From Adenanthera pavonina (Eukaryota > Streptophyta > Magnoliopsida > Fabales > Fabaceae), in assembly GCA_026686845.1 (NCBI GenBank), contig JAIVEN010000021.1, positions 19,114,001-19,178,000 of the forward strand: a stretch of 64,000 nucleotides of DNA, given 5' to 3'. The notes beneath the pieces are model-generated. The model did no database searches. It worked only from the letters and a program-made list of their open reading frames with translations, and was not told the DNA's origin. Positions within the stretch are counted from its first letter, which is position 1, and each line of letters begins with the position of its first letter. Both the position numbers and the translations under genes were made by a program. Below, one piece after another: positions 36,318 to 48,204 of the stretch.

Positions 36318-36585
36318 TATGCCTCTAGTTTTAAATATATGGCATTTTGCCTTAATTTTAAATATAAGACATTTTTCAAAATATGAAATAGTATTTATTA
36401 CATATTTCTAAAATATACCTCTATTTAATTCATCCAAAATAAAGAAAGAAAGAGATGAAATAAATGGTAGTTTTAAAAAAAATGTATTGATTTTCAGAAA
36501 AATTAAGATAGTTAACTAATTTTAACTCTCATCTTTAATTTGTGTGATTTAGTTAAAAGAGTCTTATATTAAGCATCGAAGGGAT
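36318..36585. mobile_element. Family A miniature element
   Basis: Shares with 23831-24071 and 61131-61403 the words GAAATAGTATTTATTACATA, CTATTTAATTCAT and TGTGATTTAGTTAAAAGAG. Ends in GCATCGAAGGGATTA. The left end is weak. Confidence 0.6.
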
Positions 36586-36741
36586 TAGTTAATTATACAA
36601 TTATCTATTTTCAATGATTACTTAATTATTATACCACTACTCAATCACTATTAAGCATTATATAATTATTGTAATAATTATTTTTAAAATTTTTTACCAC
36701 CCAAAAGTGGGTCATTATATGATAGCATAATACACGTATCG

Positions 36742-36938
36742 GTTTAAACAAGGTGGAATGACAGTTGATGACCAAAACTTTGAATTAAATATAGTAAAGG
36801 ACCTTGCAATTTTTTTTATTACTGAACATCGCGAATTTACTATTGGCTTGTTCTGTATTTACTACTGGAAAACTTGTAAGATCCTTTACTGTATTTAATT
36901 CAAAGTTTTAGTCCCCAATTGTCATTTTCCCTTTAAAC
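36742..36938. mobile_element. Foldback miniature element with about 65-bp inverted repeats
   Basis: GTTTAAAC at the left edge and CTTTAAAC at the right edge enclose long arms. AAAACTTTGAATTAAATATA, then GTAAAGGA, on the left is inverted as TCCTTTAC, then TGTATTTAATTCAAAGTTTT, on the right. The loop is about 65 bp. Long arms with a short non-coding loop suggest a Mutator-like or foldback miniature element. It has no coding capacity. Confidence 0.8.
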
Positions 36939-37030
36939 AAAACCAATTTTTACTATTCTTATTTAAAAAAAAAGGCAATACAAATCGGTTTTGGCCAAAT
37001 CAAGATCACTTGTAGCATTATGAGAAATTC

Positions 37031-38510
37031 TTACAAGGTTGTAGTATATGGGTAAAAACTGTTTTTTGTTGATGTATTGTGGTCAATTCTCCCTATATGA
37101 ACACCTTTTTGAAGAGTCCATGCTTCATTGAATAGAGGAGAATCAACTTTGGAAGAAGCACAGCACCATTCCATAGGTTGTCTAGTTGCATTTCTGAATA
37201 TGACCCCCCAAACCAGACTTGTCATCCATCTGAAACTACTATCAGTATTACATTTAAGTATATTACCAAAAGGAGTCCAAAAATGATAAGAAGATGAAGA
37301 CTTCTCCTTAGAATTTGAACCAGATGAGGAATTAACCACCCAATTATGAGCTTGCCCAAAATAATTTATAACAATAATAGGCTTGGAAGTAGCCCAAATC
37401 GGATTAGGTTGCTTCTTACTGTAGATCCAAGAACACCGATCCTTCCATATATACCAACAAGTCATAGCAATAAGGGCCTTCTTATAGTCATCCAAATCAG
37501 AATTTAAAAACCAATGTTGCGACCAAGCATCAAGCCTAGTAGTATGATCACAATCAATTCTGACGGCTAAACAACTACTAAACCAAACTTTCTACACCAT
37601 TCACACAATACAAATAATTGCTCAAAAGTTTCCCAGCACCATAGTAAATCTGACAGGTGCTAGAAAGGACACGTTTTCTTTTACAAAGTTTGTCAAAGGA
37701 AGGCAAGGAACCTTCAAAAAGTTTCCATACAAAATGCTGAACTTTTTCAGGGATTTTCAATCTCCAAATGGCCTTCCAAACATTGCTAGACAGACAAAAA
37801 GAAGACTCAGGGTTGCTACTAATAACAGGCGAAAGAGATTTCACACAATGGTAACCATTCTTTGTTGTATAAATACCTCTACAAGTACTAGTCCACATAA
37901 TACTATCAGCATAAGAGACACAAGTAAGAGGGATGGATTAAATAGCAACAATCACATAATTGGATAACCACTATTTAACGCTAGAAAGGTTCCATTTGCC
38001 ATTTTCAATAAAATCAGCCACACAAGCATCTCTAATAGACATAACCAAGGGGCAAGAATACAGTTTAAAACCATCCAAGGAAGGAATCTAGGGATCAGAC
38101 CAAAACTTAATATTCAAACTAGACCCTACTTTCTAGCAGAGTTAATTGACAAGCAAATTTCTTCCTTCTAGCAACCTATTCCACAACCAAGAAGCCCTAG
38201 CACCCTTTTTAGCATGTAAAAAATCAGTGTGAGGAAAATAAATACCTTTAATCACTTTAAGCCGAAGCTCATCTCATGTTCTTTAAGAATTCTCCAACAT
38301 TATTTGGCTGCCGAAGCTCTATTAAAATGCAAGAAATCACTAAATCCAAGACCACCACATTTTTTAGCAATAGTTAACTCATCCCAAGCAACTCAATGAA
38401 CCTTATGCTCATCAATTTTTTGACCCCACCAAAAATCGCAATTAAGCTGTTTAAATCTTGACACACTTTCTTTGGATATAAAAAACAACTCAAAGAAAGT
38501 GGGGATAGAG
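37031..38510 (-). pseudogene. L1-type LINE C-terminal remnant
   Basis: On the minus strand, from the right: FWWGQKIDE, then KKCGGLGFSDFLHFNRA, in the region after the reverse transcriptase (stops present); then the zinc-finger reverse-transcriptase domain VWKAIWRLKIPEKVQHFVWK (37578-37898); then an RNase H domain with KCNTDSSF and WGVIFRNATRQPM (37031-37495). The first Asp of RNase H is kept, but several stops and shifts break the reading. The polymerase core is missing, so this is a decayed 5'-truncated copy. Confidence 0.85.
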
Positions 38511-39340
38511 TTCATTGAAAAAAATACACCTAGAGGGGGGAATAGGAGTTTTTGCAATTTTATGAGCTAAATATAATTAATTTAAAGTCTAAAACACATC
38601 TAAAAATTAATTATTAAATTATTTTTATTTTAACAACTTTAAATTCCAAATAAACAGAAAATAATATGACTCTTACTCAAATGCTTTAGTAACTAGAAAA
38701 TCAAATTAGCAAAACTTCAAGGCAGCAAAGACTATAATTAAGGGATGATAACAAAACCAAGTAGTAAGAAACAATATGACAATGTAACAAGATAAAAAGA
38801 ATTAAATCAAGAGAGAAGGGATGAGAAAAATGATACCAAATAAATTATTCTGATTTGATTCTCTTGACCTACACCCAATCCTCATGTGCCATAAAAGATC
38901 TTCTCTACTATAAAAAAAAGATAAATTACAATGAATGATTTCCAAATTTACCACAGACTTATAAGTACTCACTCAGCTTTTTAGCTCACCCTCAAATTGA
39001 CTTCCTCACATTATTTTCATATAAATCCCAACATTATTTTAAAACAAGACCAGTTTAAAGTAAGTTCTTGAAATAATATTTAAAATTTTATTTTTGTTAT
39101 CATCAAAATATTTTGTGAAGCCTTGGGTCTAATAATCTCCCACTTTTTTATTATGACAAAACCATTAAATTTTAAATAAACAAATACTTAAATATAACTC
39201 CTCCTTAATATATGACTCCCCCAAAATATGCGAAGAAAAACAAATCATAATATTATTCTCCCCCCTTTTGACATAATAAAAAATGGGAAAATAATATAAT
39301 TATGCAGCAAAACAAATATCAGCAATAAAATGCACCTTTA
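38511..39340 (-). mobile_element. Decayed LTR-retrotransposon remnant
   Basis: ACACCTAGAGGGGGGAATAG near 38526-38545 is a word common just inside Sirevirus LTRs. On the minus strand a purine-rich stretch GTCAAAAGGGGGGAGAA (about 39255-39271) looks like a Copia polypurine tract. No reading frame remains. Polarity is uncertain because the two cues may come from different elements. Confidence 0.45.
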
Positions 39341-41333
39341 TAGCCTGTTTGGTTCAATCACCGTGGGGGTCATGTGATGTAATGTGGGTCATGTGATGTA
39401 ATGTGAAGGGTGTGAGGGGAAGATGATTACATGATAGTTTATTTGGGAGGTGATGGTAAGTGAAGGACTTCACACCTTCAAATTTGTTTGGTTAGATTGA
39501 AAAATGAGATGTAATGGGATATAATAACAATAAAAAAGACAATAATACCCTTGAAAGAAAACATTAATGATTTAACCCAAAAAGCAGCCTCTCTTTCATT
39601 GGTCGAGACTCGAGCATAACATGCCCTAATCCTCTGCTTGTGTCGGACACCTCTGACTGATCCCTGCTTCTTCTCCAAATAGTAGGTCTGTCATCACACT
39701 TGTGGAGCTTCACCGATGTTGGGGAGACTAGGTTTGTAGATCTTTGTCCATGGTGAGTGAACCCGTTCCATATTCCTTGGATGCGAGTGAACCCCTGTAT
39801 TCATTCTCCTCATTTGTTTCTCATATCGATCTTGTTGTTTTTAAACAAACTGTCATGATTTTGTTAGTTATATTTCAGGTTGCACCACTACTATTTGTTT
39901 GTTCATTGGCACCTCCTTTGCAGGTTAGGATCAAATTTTTCTCCATCATCCTTCTGCTCTTCTCTTAATAGGATTGATATTTGAGCTTAGACTGTTGTAC
40001 TGATGAATGGAATTATTAATTTTGAAGGTTGTAGTGCTTCAAATTTTTGTGGGGTATATATTTCTAGTTTATGTGTGGTTCAATTTTGGCTTTGTTTGAA
40101 ACTTACAAATTTGAAAACATTAGAAATGTCATGGATATAAATCTGGTGGTTTATTGTGTTTTCCATACTAGAGTTTGATATTGCATTTTAGGCATGAAAG
40201 GTTTCTATGATAAATTGTGTTTGTGTACTGTGAAGAACTTACTGTGAAAATTGACAAAAAAACCGTACACCACCCATTAGTAGCTGAAAAGAAGCAATTC
40301 AGTTAAACAAAAAAGGAAAAACAAAAACAATTCCAGCCCATAAAACCATTGTTTTTGTATCTTTCCAAGAAAAATCAACCTTCTTGATGTGGGTAGTAGT
40401 GTAGCAGAAACATCACCATTGCTTGATTTTGTTTTTAAATCAAGAAATGCATTATGTTTCTATCACCATTGATTTAGTCCTTTCTTTCAACGTTTTTCTT
40501 GTCTTGTGTGAAACACCCAACTATTTCTATCCCTCCTATTGTTTAGATAGTGGATGAGTGAATGCAACCTCTGGGTAGTAATCTTATGAATGTATATAAA
40601 ACTGAAAATTCTATAATGGATCTAATGACAATGTTCTTTGTTAATGCTGTTAGGGGTATAGAGGAAGGGGGAGAGACTTCACAAATGATTGCAATTTATT
40701 GACATAGGATGCATCGACTTCTGTTGTACAAATAATAAAAAATGAACTTTATGAATATAATGAAATGATATATTTTATTCTTTATGTTATTATGAAATAT
40801 AACTACATATATGAATATATATATATATATTGATAGATTTTATGATTGCTTTAACGTGTCATAGGCAAATTATAATGTTATTGCCAAATTAGAACTTTTC
40901 TTTAGTTTATGCTTCGAATATATTGGCCAACTTTATGATTGCTTAACATGTCAATCTTGCTTGTCTAATAATAAATGTAGTATTTAGTGTTGTTTGGGCC
41001 AATTGAAAATTCTCTATACATAAAACCATGTAGTACACATGCTAGTCCTAAAATGTAGTGCTGTTTTCATTATTGGTTACAACAATGGATATTCATGGAT
41101 TTAGGAGAGCAGCTATTAAACATGTTTGGGCCCTTGAGGAAGACATTGTGCTTGTTGACTATCTTGTTCACATGAGAAATGATGGAATATTTATGCATGA
41201 CAAGAAAATTAGGCCTGGTTACTTAAATTATTTGGAAACTATGATTAAATAAAAGCTCCTAGGATGTGCGATAAAGGTTGTTCATATAGAATTTCACATA
41301 AAGAATCTTAAGTTAGCATGTATTACTATCTTT
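39341..41333 (+). mobile_element. Left part of a PIF/Harbinger-like DNA transposon
   Basis: It starts TAGCCTGTTTGGTTCAATCA, which resembles PIF/Harbinger termini. The subterminal word GGGTCATGTGATGTAATGTG is repeated back to back (about 39366-39405), typical of transposase binding regions. At its right end is the start of a Myb/SANT-like gene. The Copia LTR begins at 41334 and interrupts it. No transposase and no right end were found beyond the Copia element, so they are either deleted or never present. Confidence 0.5.
41085..41333 (+). pseudogene. Myb/SANT-like protein of a DNA transposon, interrupted
   Basis: From ATG 41085 the frame reads a Myb/SANT-like DNA-binding domain: KHVWALEEDIVLVDYL, then NDGIFMHDKKIRPGYLNYLE. 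This arrangement is typical of the second protein of PIF/Harbinger-type transposons and of related plant proteins. A TAA at 41250-41252 breaks it. The same frame continues with recognisable homology (KLLGCAIKVVHIEFHIKNLK) up to the Copia insertion at 41334. The rest is absent. Confidence 0.7.
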
Positions 41334-43168
41334 TGTTGAATCAAGAGTTTTGATGATTCCAAACCAATATCCAAGAGCTTGGATTGAAGATATCAAAGGA
41401 GATCAAAGTGCTTCAAGTGAAGATTTTCTGAGTATTTGCTGTTAGATCTTGTGTAGGATCTTTAGTTTTAGTTGTGATTGGGTAAAAGATTTTGATTTGA
41501 GAAAAAGATGTTTACAAACCTTGATTTTGTGTTAAATCTTGACTTATTTGAAAAACACCCACAAACAGACGAAGTTTGAAAGTTTAAACTTAACTGTCAA
41601 GTTGGAAATTTGAACTTTGCTTCAGGAAATTCGAATTTCGAGCTAAAACTGAATAAGTCTGAAGAGATGGCTCTCTGTCAGACGAATTTTAGTTTTTCAA
41701 AATTTGAATTTTCATCCAAGTCTGAAAGAAGCCTCTTAGTGACAGACGAACTTCGCATCTTCAAAATTCGAATTTCAGACAAAACACAACTTGAGAAAAT
41801 AGAAGAAATTCGTCTGAAACAATGTTAAAGTTCATCTGAGATCAAGAACAATTTAAGTTTCAAAACCGCTCTCTGACAGACGAACTTTAACTTTCTAAAA
41901 TTCGAATTTTCATATAAGTCTGAAAGGAGCTTCTTTGAAACAGACGAACTTTGAGTCTTCAAAATTCGAATTTCAGACAAAACAAAACTTGACAAAATAA
42001 AAGAAATTTGTCTGAAACCATGTCAAAGTTCATTTGAGATCAAGAATGATTTAAGTTTCAAAACTGCTCTCTGACAGACGAACTTTGAACATTGACGTTT
42101 GAATTTTAGAAGCTAAGTTCTTGAGTCTGTTGAAGTGAAACATTGACATACGAATGATGAAGTTAGTCTGAAAAGAGTCTCTCTGACAGATGAATTTCAC
42201 CCTTTCAAAATTCGAATTTCGAAGAAAGTGATCTACTGTGCCTCTTTGAACGTTCAATGGACAGACAAATTTTGGGCTTTCAAAATTCGAATTTCGAAGG
42301 CACTGTAGAAAATTGAAAACACTGTTCACACTTAACCGAAAAACTTTCTTCTTGAAAATTCGTATGTCACATTGTGAAAATGTTTTGTAAGTTTCAAAAT
42401 TCGAATTTCACTTCATGAACAGACGAACTTCGTGCTGTAACGTTGAAAGCTTTAACCTTCGGTTTCTTCAAAATTCGTCTGTTGACCAACCAAAATTTAA
42501 ATTTCAGTATGTCAGAAACATTAAATGCGGTTGGTAAACGGATAGTTTTTCAGAGTAACCATTGGATAACTTTCCCAACGGATAGATTTTGTCTCTAACG
42601 GACATTTGAGACCAAAATCTATAAATATGACATCATTTGAAGTTGTGGGTAACGAATCAAACTTGTATATACCGAATTTCTGCTGAATCTTCTTCTCAAA
42701 AGCTTTTACCCTCTCAACTTCAATATCTGTACTTTAACCTTCATATTTACTCTATTCAAGAGAGTTATATCTTTGTAAACAATCTACTCTTCATCTGGAA
42801 GATAGATTTACTTGTGAGGGGAAATCACAAGGGGATTGGGAAGCACACTGTGAAAGTGCTTAGAGTGTTTGAGAGAGCTCAAGAAACAGAGCATACTCGT
42901 GTACTGTGGCATTAGCAAGAAGCCCGTTGAATTCTTGCTGTATAGTGGATAAATCTCAAGAGTTGTCTTGGGGACTGGACGTAGGTCAAGTGGATAGACC
43001 GAACCAGGATAAATCACTGAGTCTTTTTCTCCTTACCCTTACTTTTCAGCTTGCTCTGTTTTATATGTTGTTTACATTATACTGTGCTATCTTCACCCAT
43101 TTCACTTTGTGCAGAAAAATTTCAATCTTCCCAATTCACCCCCTCTTGGGAAGTCAGCCTTGCTAACA
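41334..43168 (+). repeat. 5' LTR of Sirevirus-like Copia element
   Basis: 1,835 bp, starting TGTTGAATCAAGAG and ending CTAACA (TG..CA). It differs from the 3' LTR at about nine positions in the first 310 bp. The middle 0.9 kb is packed with CAGACGAA and TTCGAA words. The probable promoter is to the right, where CTATAAATATGACATC occurs (about 42619-42634). Confidence 0.93.
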
Positions 43169-43170
43169 AG

Positions 43171-43182
43171 TGGTATCAGAGC
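43171..43182 (+). other. Primer binding site (initiator tRNA-Met)
   Basis: TGGTATCAGAGC starts two bases after the 5' LTR and matches the usual plant Copia primer site complementary to the 3' end of initiator tRNA-Met. Confidence 0.92.
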
Positions 43183-43223
43183 CTGGATTCCCATTCAAAG
43201 GATTTTACAGTCCGGGAACAAAG

Positions 43224-45778
43224 ATGACTGGCTTTGGAGAGAGTATACTTCCTGAAGGGAATAACAGTAACAGACCACCAGGCTTCAGCGGAGTGCATTA
43301 TGGGTACTGGAAGATGAGGATGCAGATCTACCTACAATCAATTGATCTTGACATCTGGTCAGTCATTGAAAAAGGAGATTTCGTCCCAATGGCTCTAACT
43401 GAAGATGGAAGACACAAAGAGAAGCTGGAAGCAGAGTGGAATGATGAAGACAGAAGGAGAGTCCTACTAAATTTCAAAGCAAAGCATTGTTTAGTCAGTG
43501 CCCTGAAGCAGGACGAATTCTACAGAGTCTCACAATGCTCCACTGCAAAAGGAATGTGGGATACTCTGCAGATTGCACATGAAGGAACAACTGGGGTCAG
43601 GAAAAACAGACTGAACACATGCATTGGAGAGTATGAAAGCTTTAGAATGGCTGAAGGAGAAACTGTAAAGGAGCTCCAAAAGAGGTTTACTCTCATTGTG
43701 AATCAGCTGAAGAGCCTGGGAAAGGAATACAATCAATCTGAGAAAGTAAGAAAGATACTCAAAGCTCTCCCTCTGGAATGACAGCCCAAGGTGACAGCAA
43801 TAGAGGAAGCCAGAGGAGAATCAATGGCCTCTGTCACAACTCTCTTTGACAGCCTTGAGGAGTATGAAGGAAAAATCAAAGCTCTCAAGGAAGCTGGGCT
43901 GGACAGAAAGAAGAAAGGCCTTGCCCTCAAAGCTGCTGATGAAAAGGAAGAAGAATCTAATGAAGGAGAGGAGCTAGATGAAGAAACTCTGGCTATGATG
44001 GTCAGAAAATTCGGAAGATTCTACAACAAGAAGAAGAACAAGAAATTCTTCAAGAAGGGAGCAGCTGGTGAAAGCAAGAGAGAGGGTAAAGAGTCATTGA
44101 TCTTGACATCTGGTCAGTCATTGAAAAAGGAGATTTCGTCCCAATGGCTCTAACTGAAGATGGAAGACACAAAGAGAAGCTGGAAGCAGAGTGGAATGAT
44201 GAAGACAGAAGGAGAGTCCTACTAAATTTCAAAGCAAAGCATTGTTTAGTCAGTGCCCTGAAGCAGGACGAATTCTACAGAGTCTCACAATGCTCCACTG
44301 CAAAAGGAATGTGGGATACTCTGCAGATTGCACATGAAGGAACAACTGGGGTCAGGAAAAACAGACTGAACACATGCATTGGAGAGTATGAAAGCTTTAG
44401 AATGGCTGAAGGAGAAACTGTAAAGGAGCTCCAAAAGAGGTTTACTCTCATTGTGAATCAGCTGAAGAGTCTAGGAAATGAATACAATCAATCTGAGAAA
44501 GTAAGAAAGATACTCAGAGCTCTCCCTCTGAAATGACAGCCCAAGGTGACAGCAATAGAGGAAGCCAGAGGAGAATCAATGGCCTCTGTCACAACTCTCT
44601 TTGACAGCCTTGAGGAGTATGAAGGAAAAATCAAAGCTCTCAAGGAAGCTGGGCTGGACAGAAAGAAGAAAGGCCTTGCCCTCAAAGCTGCTGATGAAAA
44701 GGAAGAAGAATCTAACGAAGGAGAGGAGCTGGATGAAGAAACTCTGGCTATGATGGTCAGAAAATTCGGAAGATTCTACAACAAGAAGAAGAACAAGAAA
44801 TTCTTCAAGAAGGGAGCAGCTGGTGAAAGCAAGAGAGAGGGTAAAGAGCCTGTGACTTGCTATGAGTGCAAGAAGCAGGGACATATAAAGTGGGACTGCC
44901 CCCAATTCCTCAAGAAGCAAGAAAAAGAAAAGAAAGTTGCTGACAAAGGGAAGAAGAAGAAAGCCTACATCTCATCTATATGGGGAAACAGCTCAGATGA
45001 GGAAGAAGAAGATGAGGATGAGATTGCCAACATTTGTCTGATGGCACTTGCCTCTGAAGAAGCCACACCCTCATGCAGCAGTGATCAGGAAGAAGAGGTA
45101 TATGAATCTGAATCTTCCTATTCTGAGTTACTTGATGCATTTCACGAGCTTCATGATGAATTCATTAAAGTCGCTAAAGAACTGAAATTGGCAAAGAAAA
45201 AGATAAATAAGCTGGAATCTCAAAGCATAGTTTCTGAAATTGCCTCTTTACCTACTACTGAATCTGTTTGTTGCACTTCATGCACTAAACTTAAGCAAAC
45301 TAATGATTACTTAGTGAAAAGCATATCTAGGCTCACTAGAGGTAAAGATATGTTGTTTGCCTTGATGGGGAGCCAAAGAATATCACAAGGAAAAGCTGGT
45401 CTTGGCTATGATTCATGTGCTGTCAAGGAAAAGATTAGGATGAAAAACCAGAATGCATACATGAGACATTTTGTGCATACTGAGAGTAACAGAAAGAAAG
45501 ATCATATGTCATCTTGTATTGAAACATATAATCAACCAAAGCATGCAAGACAAAAGTATTATCTGCATTGTTTTCTTCCTGCCACTCAATCTAGCAGTCC
45601 CTTAATTACCTGTCATTTCTGTAACAAAAAGGGACATATTTCCAATTCTTGTGCATTGAAGAAAAATGGACTTGGTAGGAAAGTTGAATGGGTTCCCAAA
45701 GTTGTATCTGCATCTAGGGAAAAATCTACTGACCAAAAAGGACCCAAGCAAATTTGGGTACCTAAAAGGAAAACATAA
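43224..45778 (+). pseudogene. Copia gag, with internal tandem duplication and stops
   Basis: Capsid/nucleocapsid protein, starting at ATG 43224. The UBN2/retrotrans-gag region holds HYGYWKMRMQIYLQ and AKGMWDTLQIAHEGT, followed by FGRFYNKKKNKKF. A first zinc knuckle, CYECKKQGHIKWDC (CX2CX4HX4C), follows at about 44858, and a second, CHFCNKKGHISNSC, at about 45612. 43339-44093 is duplicated in tandem as 44094-44848; 755 is not a multiple of three, so the copies are in different frames. Each copy has a TGA at the same place (43779-43781 and 44534-44536). The gag frame ends at TAA 45776-45778, one frame away from pol. Confidence 0.9.
43339..44848. repeat. 755-bp tandem duplication inside gag
   Basis: Copy 1 43339-44093, copy 2 44094-44848. 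The junction joins GGTAAAGAG to TCATTGATCTTGACATC. The same GGTAAAGAG at the end of copy 2 continues instead into the zinc-knuckle sequence. The copies differ at only a few bases. Confidence 0.95.
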
Positions 45779-48199
45779 ACATTGTTTTGCAGGTCTGTCT
45801 CAAAGCTAAGAAAAGCAACAAATTGTATATGGACAGTGCCTGCTCAAGCCACATGACTGGAGATAAGGAGAAGTTCATCACCCTTAGAGACAAGAAAGGA
45901 GGAAAGGTGACATTTGGAGGTGATCAATATGACAAAATCGTTGGCATTGGCATTGTGGGGAAAAATCCAGAAACATCCATTGAAGAGGTGCTGTTTGTAA
46001 TTGGCCTCAACCACAATTTACTAAGCGTGAGTCAGACCTGTGACAGAGGAAACTGGGTGCTGTTTGACTCAAAGTTTTGCCTAGTCATCAGAAAAAGTGA
46101 TCACAAAGTAATCCTCAAAGCTCAAAGGGATGGTAACTGTTATACTATCGACCTTGATGAACTCCCTCCCTTGGATTCTGTATGTTTAATCAGTAAGGAT
46201 AATGACAGTTGGTTATGGCATAGGAGATTAGCTCATGTTAACATGAATCAATTGTCTAAACTGATCAAGAATGAGCTAGTAACTGGCCTGCTAAAAATAT
46301 CTTTTGAGAAGGACAAAGAATGTGATGCATGCATAAGAGGGAAACAAAATAAATCATCTTTTAAATCTAAAAATGTAGTTACCACAACTAGACCACTTGA
46401 ATTGCTGCATATGGACTTAATTGGACCTTCTAGGGTAAAGAGTCTAGGTGGTAATCTGTATGTGCTTGTAATTGTAGATGACTATTCTAGATTTACTTGG
46501 ACATTATTTCTTTCCTCTAAAAGTGATACATTTGATGCATTTGTATCCTTAGCAAAGAAAGTGCAAAATGAGAAAGGTATCTCTATTGTGTCAGACCATG
46601 GAGGAGAGTTTGAAAATGCATACTTCCTGGAGTACTGCAATGAGCATGGGATTGACCACAACTTCTCAGCTCCAAGGACTCCTAAACAGAATGGGGTAGC
46701 AGAGAGGAAGAACAGAACCATTGGAGAGATGGCCAGAGCTATGCTGAATGAGAAGAAACTCTCTCAAGTGTTTTGGGCTGATGCAGTAAATACAGCAAGC
46801 TACATCATAAATAGAGCCAATATCAGACCAATCCTTGGGAAGACTCCATACGAGCTTTACAAGGGAAGAAAGCCAAATCTGTCCCATCTCCATGTGTTCG
46901 GATGCAAATGCTTCATTCACAACAATGGGAAAGAAAATCTGGGTAAGTTTGATGCCAAATCCGATGAAGGTATATTTCTGGGCTATTCTAGTAGGAGTAA
47001 GGCATATAGAGTTTATAATAAAAGATCAAATGTGGTAGAAGAATCTGTGCATGTGGTTTTCATTGAAAATGAAACTGTTTCAAAACATGTTACCAATGAG
47101 GATGATCTTGCTTTTAACTTTGAAAAATTGGGCATTTCTGATAACAGTAAAACTGAACCTCCAAAGATATCTGAATCTGTTAACACAGAGGAAGATATCC
47201 AGGAGCAAGAGTTTGATGAAGAAATTAATGAAGAAACATCTCAAGAACTCCCTAGAGCTTGGAGATATCAAAGGAATCATCCTGTTGATCAAGTAATAGG
47301 AAATGTTCAAGAGAGAGTCAAAACCAGAAAACAGTTAAGGGATCAAATGCTCAACTGTGCTTTCATTTCTCAAATTGAACCTAAATGTGCTGAAGAATCC
47401 TTAACTGATGATTACTGAATTTTAGCTATGCAAGATGAACTAAATCAGTTTGAAAGAAATCATGTTTGGGATTTAGTGCCTAGGCCCAAAAATCATCCCG
47501 TCATTGGTATCAAATGGGTTTTTAGAAATAAACTTGATGAATCTGGAACAATAATAAGAAAGAAGGCTAGATTGGTTGCTAAAGGGTATAATCAGGAAGA
47601 AGGTATTGATTTTGAAGAAACCTTTGCACTAGCAGCTAGATTAGAAGCTATAAGAATACTGTTAGCATATGCATGCATGAAAAACATTTTGTTGTATCAA
47701 ATGGATGTAAAGAGTGCCTTTCTCAATGGTTATATCATGGAAGAGGTTTATGTAGATCAACCTCCAGGTTTTGAGGATTCTACAAAACCAAACCATGTTT
47801 ATAAACTGAAGAAAGCTCTCTATGGTCTAAAACAAGCCCCTAGAGCATGGTATGAGAGACTGAGCAATTTTCTAATTGAAAAGGGGTTCAATAGAGGCAA
47901 AGTTGACACAACTTTATTCACTAAGAAAGAAAATAAAGATTTACTAATTGTTCAAATCTATGTTGATGATATTATTTTCGGTGCTACTAATGAAACACTT
48001 TGCAAGAAATTTTCTGAGTTAATGCAGGGAGAATTCGAGATGTCCATGATGGGTGAACTTAACTTCTTCCTTGGACTGCAAATCAGACAGCTTGATGATG
48101 GTATCTTTCTCAGTCAATCCAAGTATCTAAAGGAGCTGTTAAAGAAGTTTGGAATGGAGAATGCCAAGCCAATGGGAACACCTATGGCTACTGCAACCA

Positions 48200-48204
48200 A
48201 ACTA
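48200..48204. repeat. Target-site duplication AACTA, left
   Basis: AACTA directly before the solo LTR is repeated at 50050-50054 directly after it. Removing one copy and the LTR restores codon phase of the interrupted gene. Confidence 0.9.

Noticed and set aside
41570..42330. Small frames within the LTRs (for example 41610-41828, 42051-42329 and their counterparts)
   Set aside because: They arise from repeated LTR words, are not conserved in length among the LTR copies and have no known domain.
41630..42410. Heat-shock elements from the TTCGAA words
   Set aside because: Heat-shock sites need GAA and TTC units separated by two bases in alternation; the spacing here does not match consistently.
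41560..42520. CRISPR-like array
   Set aside because: Repeats are short, irregularly spaced and unevenly conserved, in a eukaryotic LTR.
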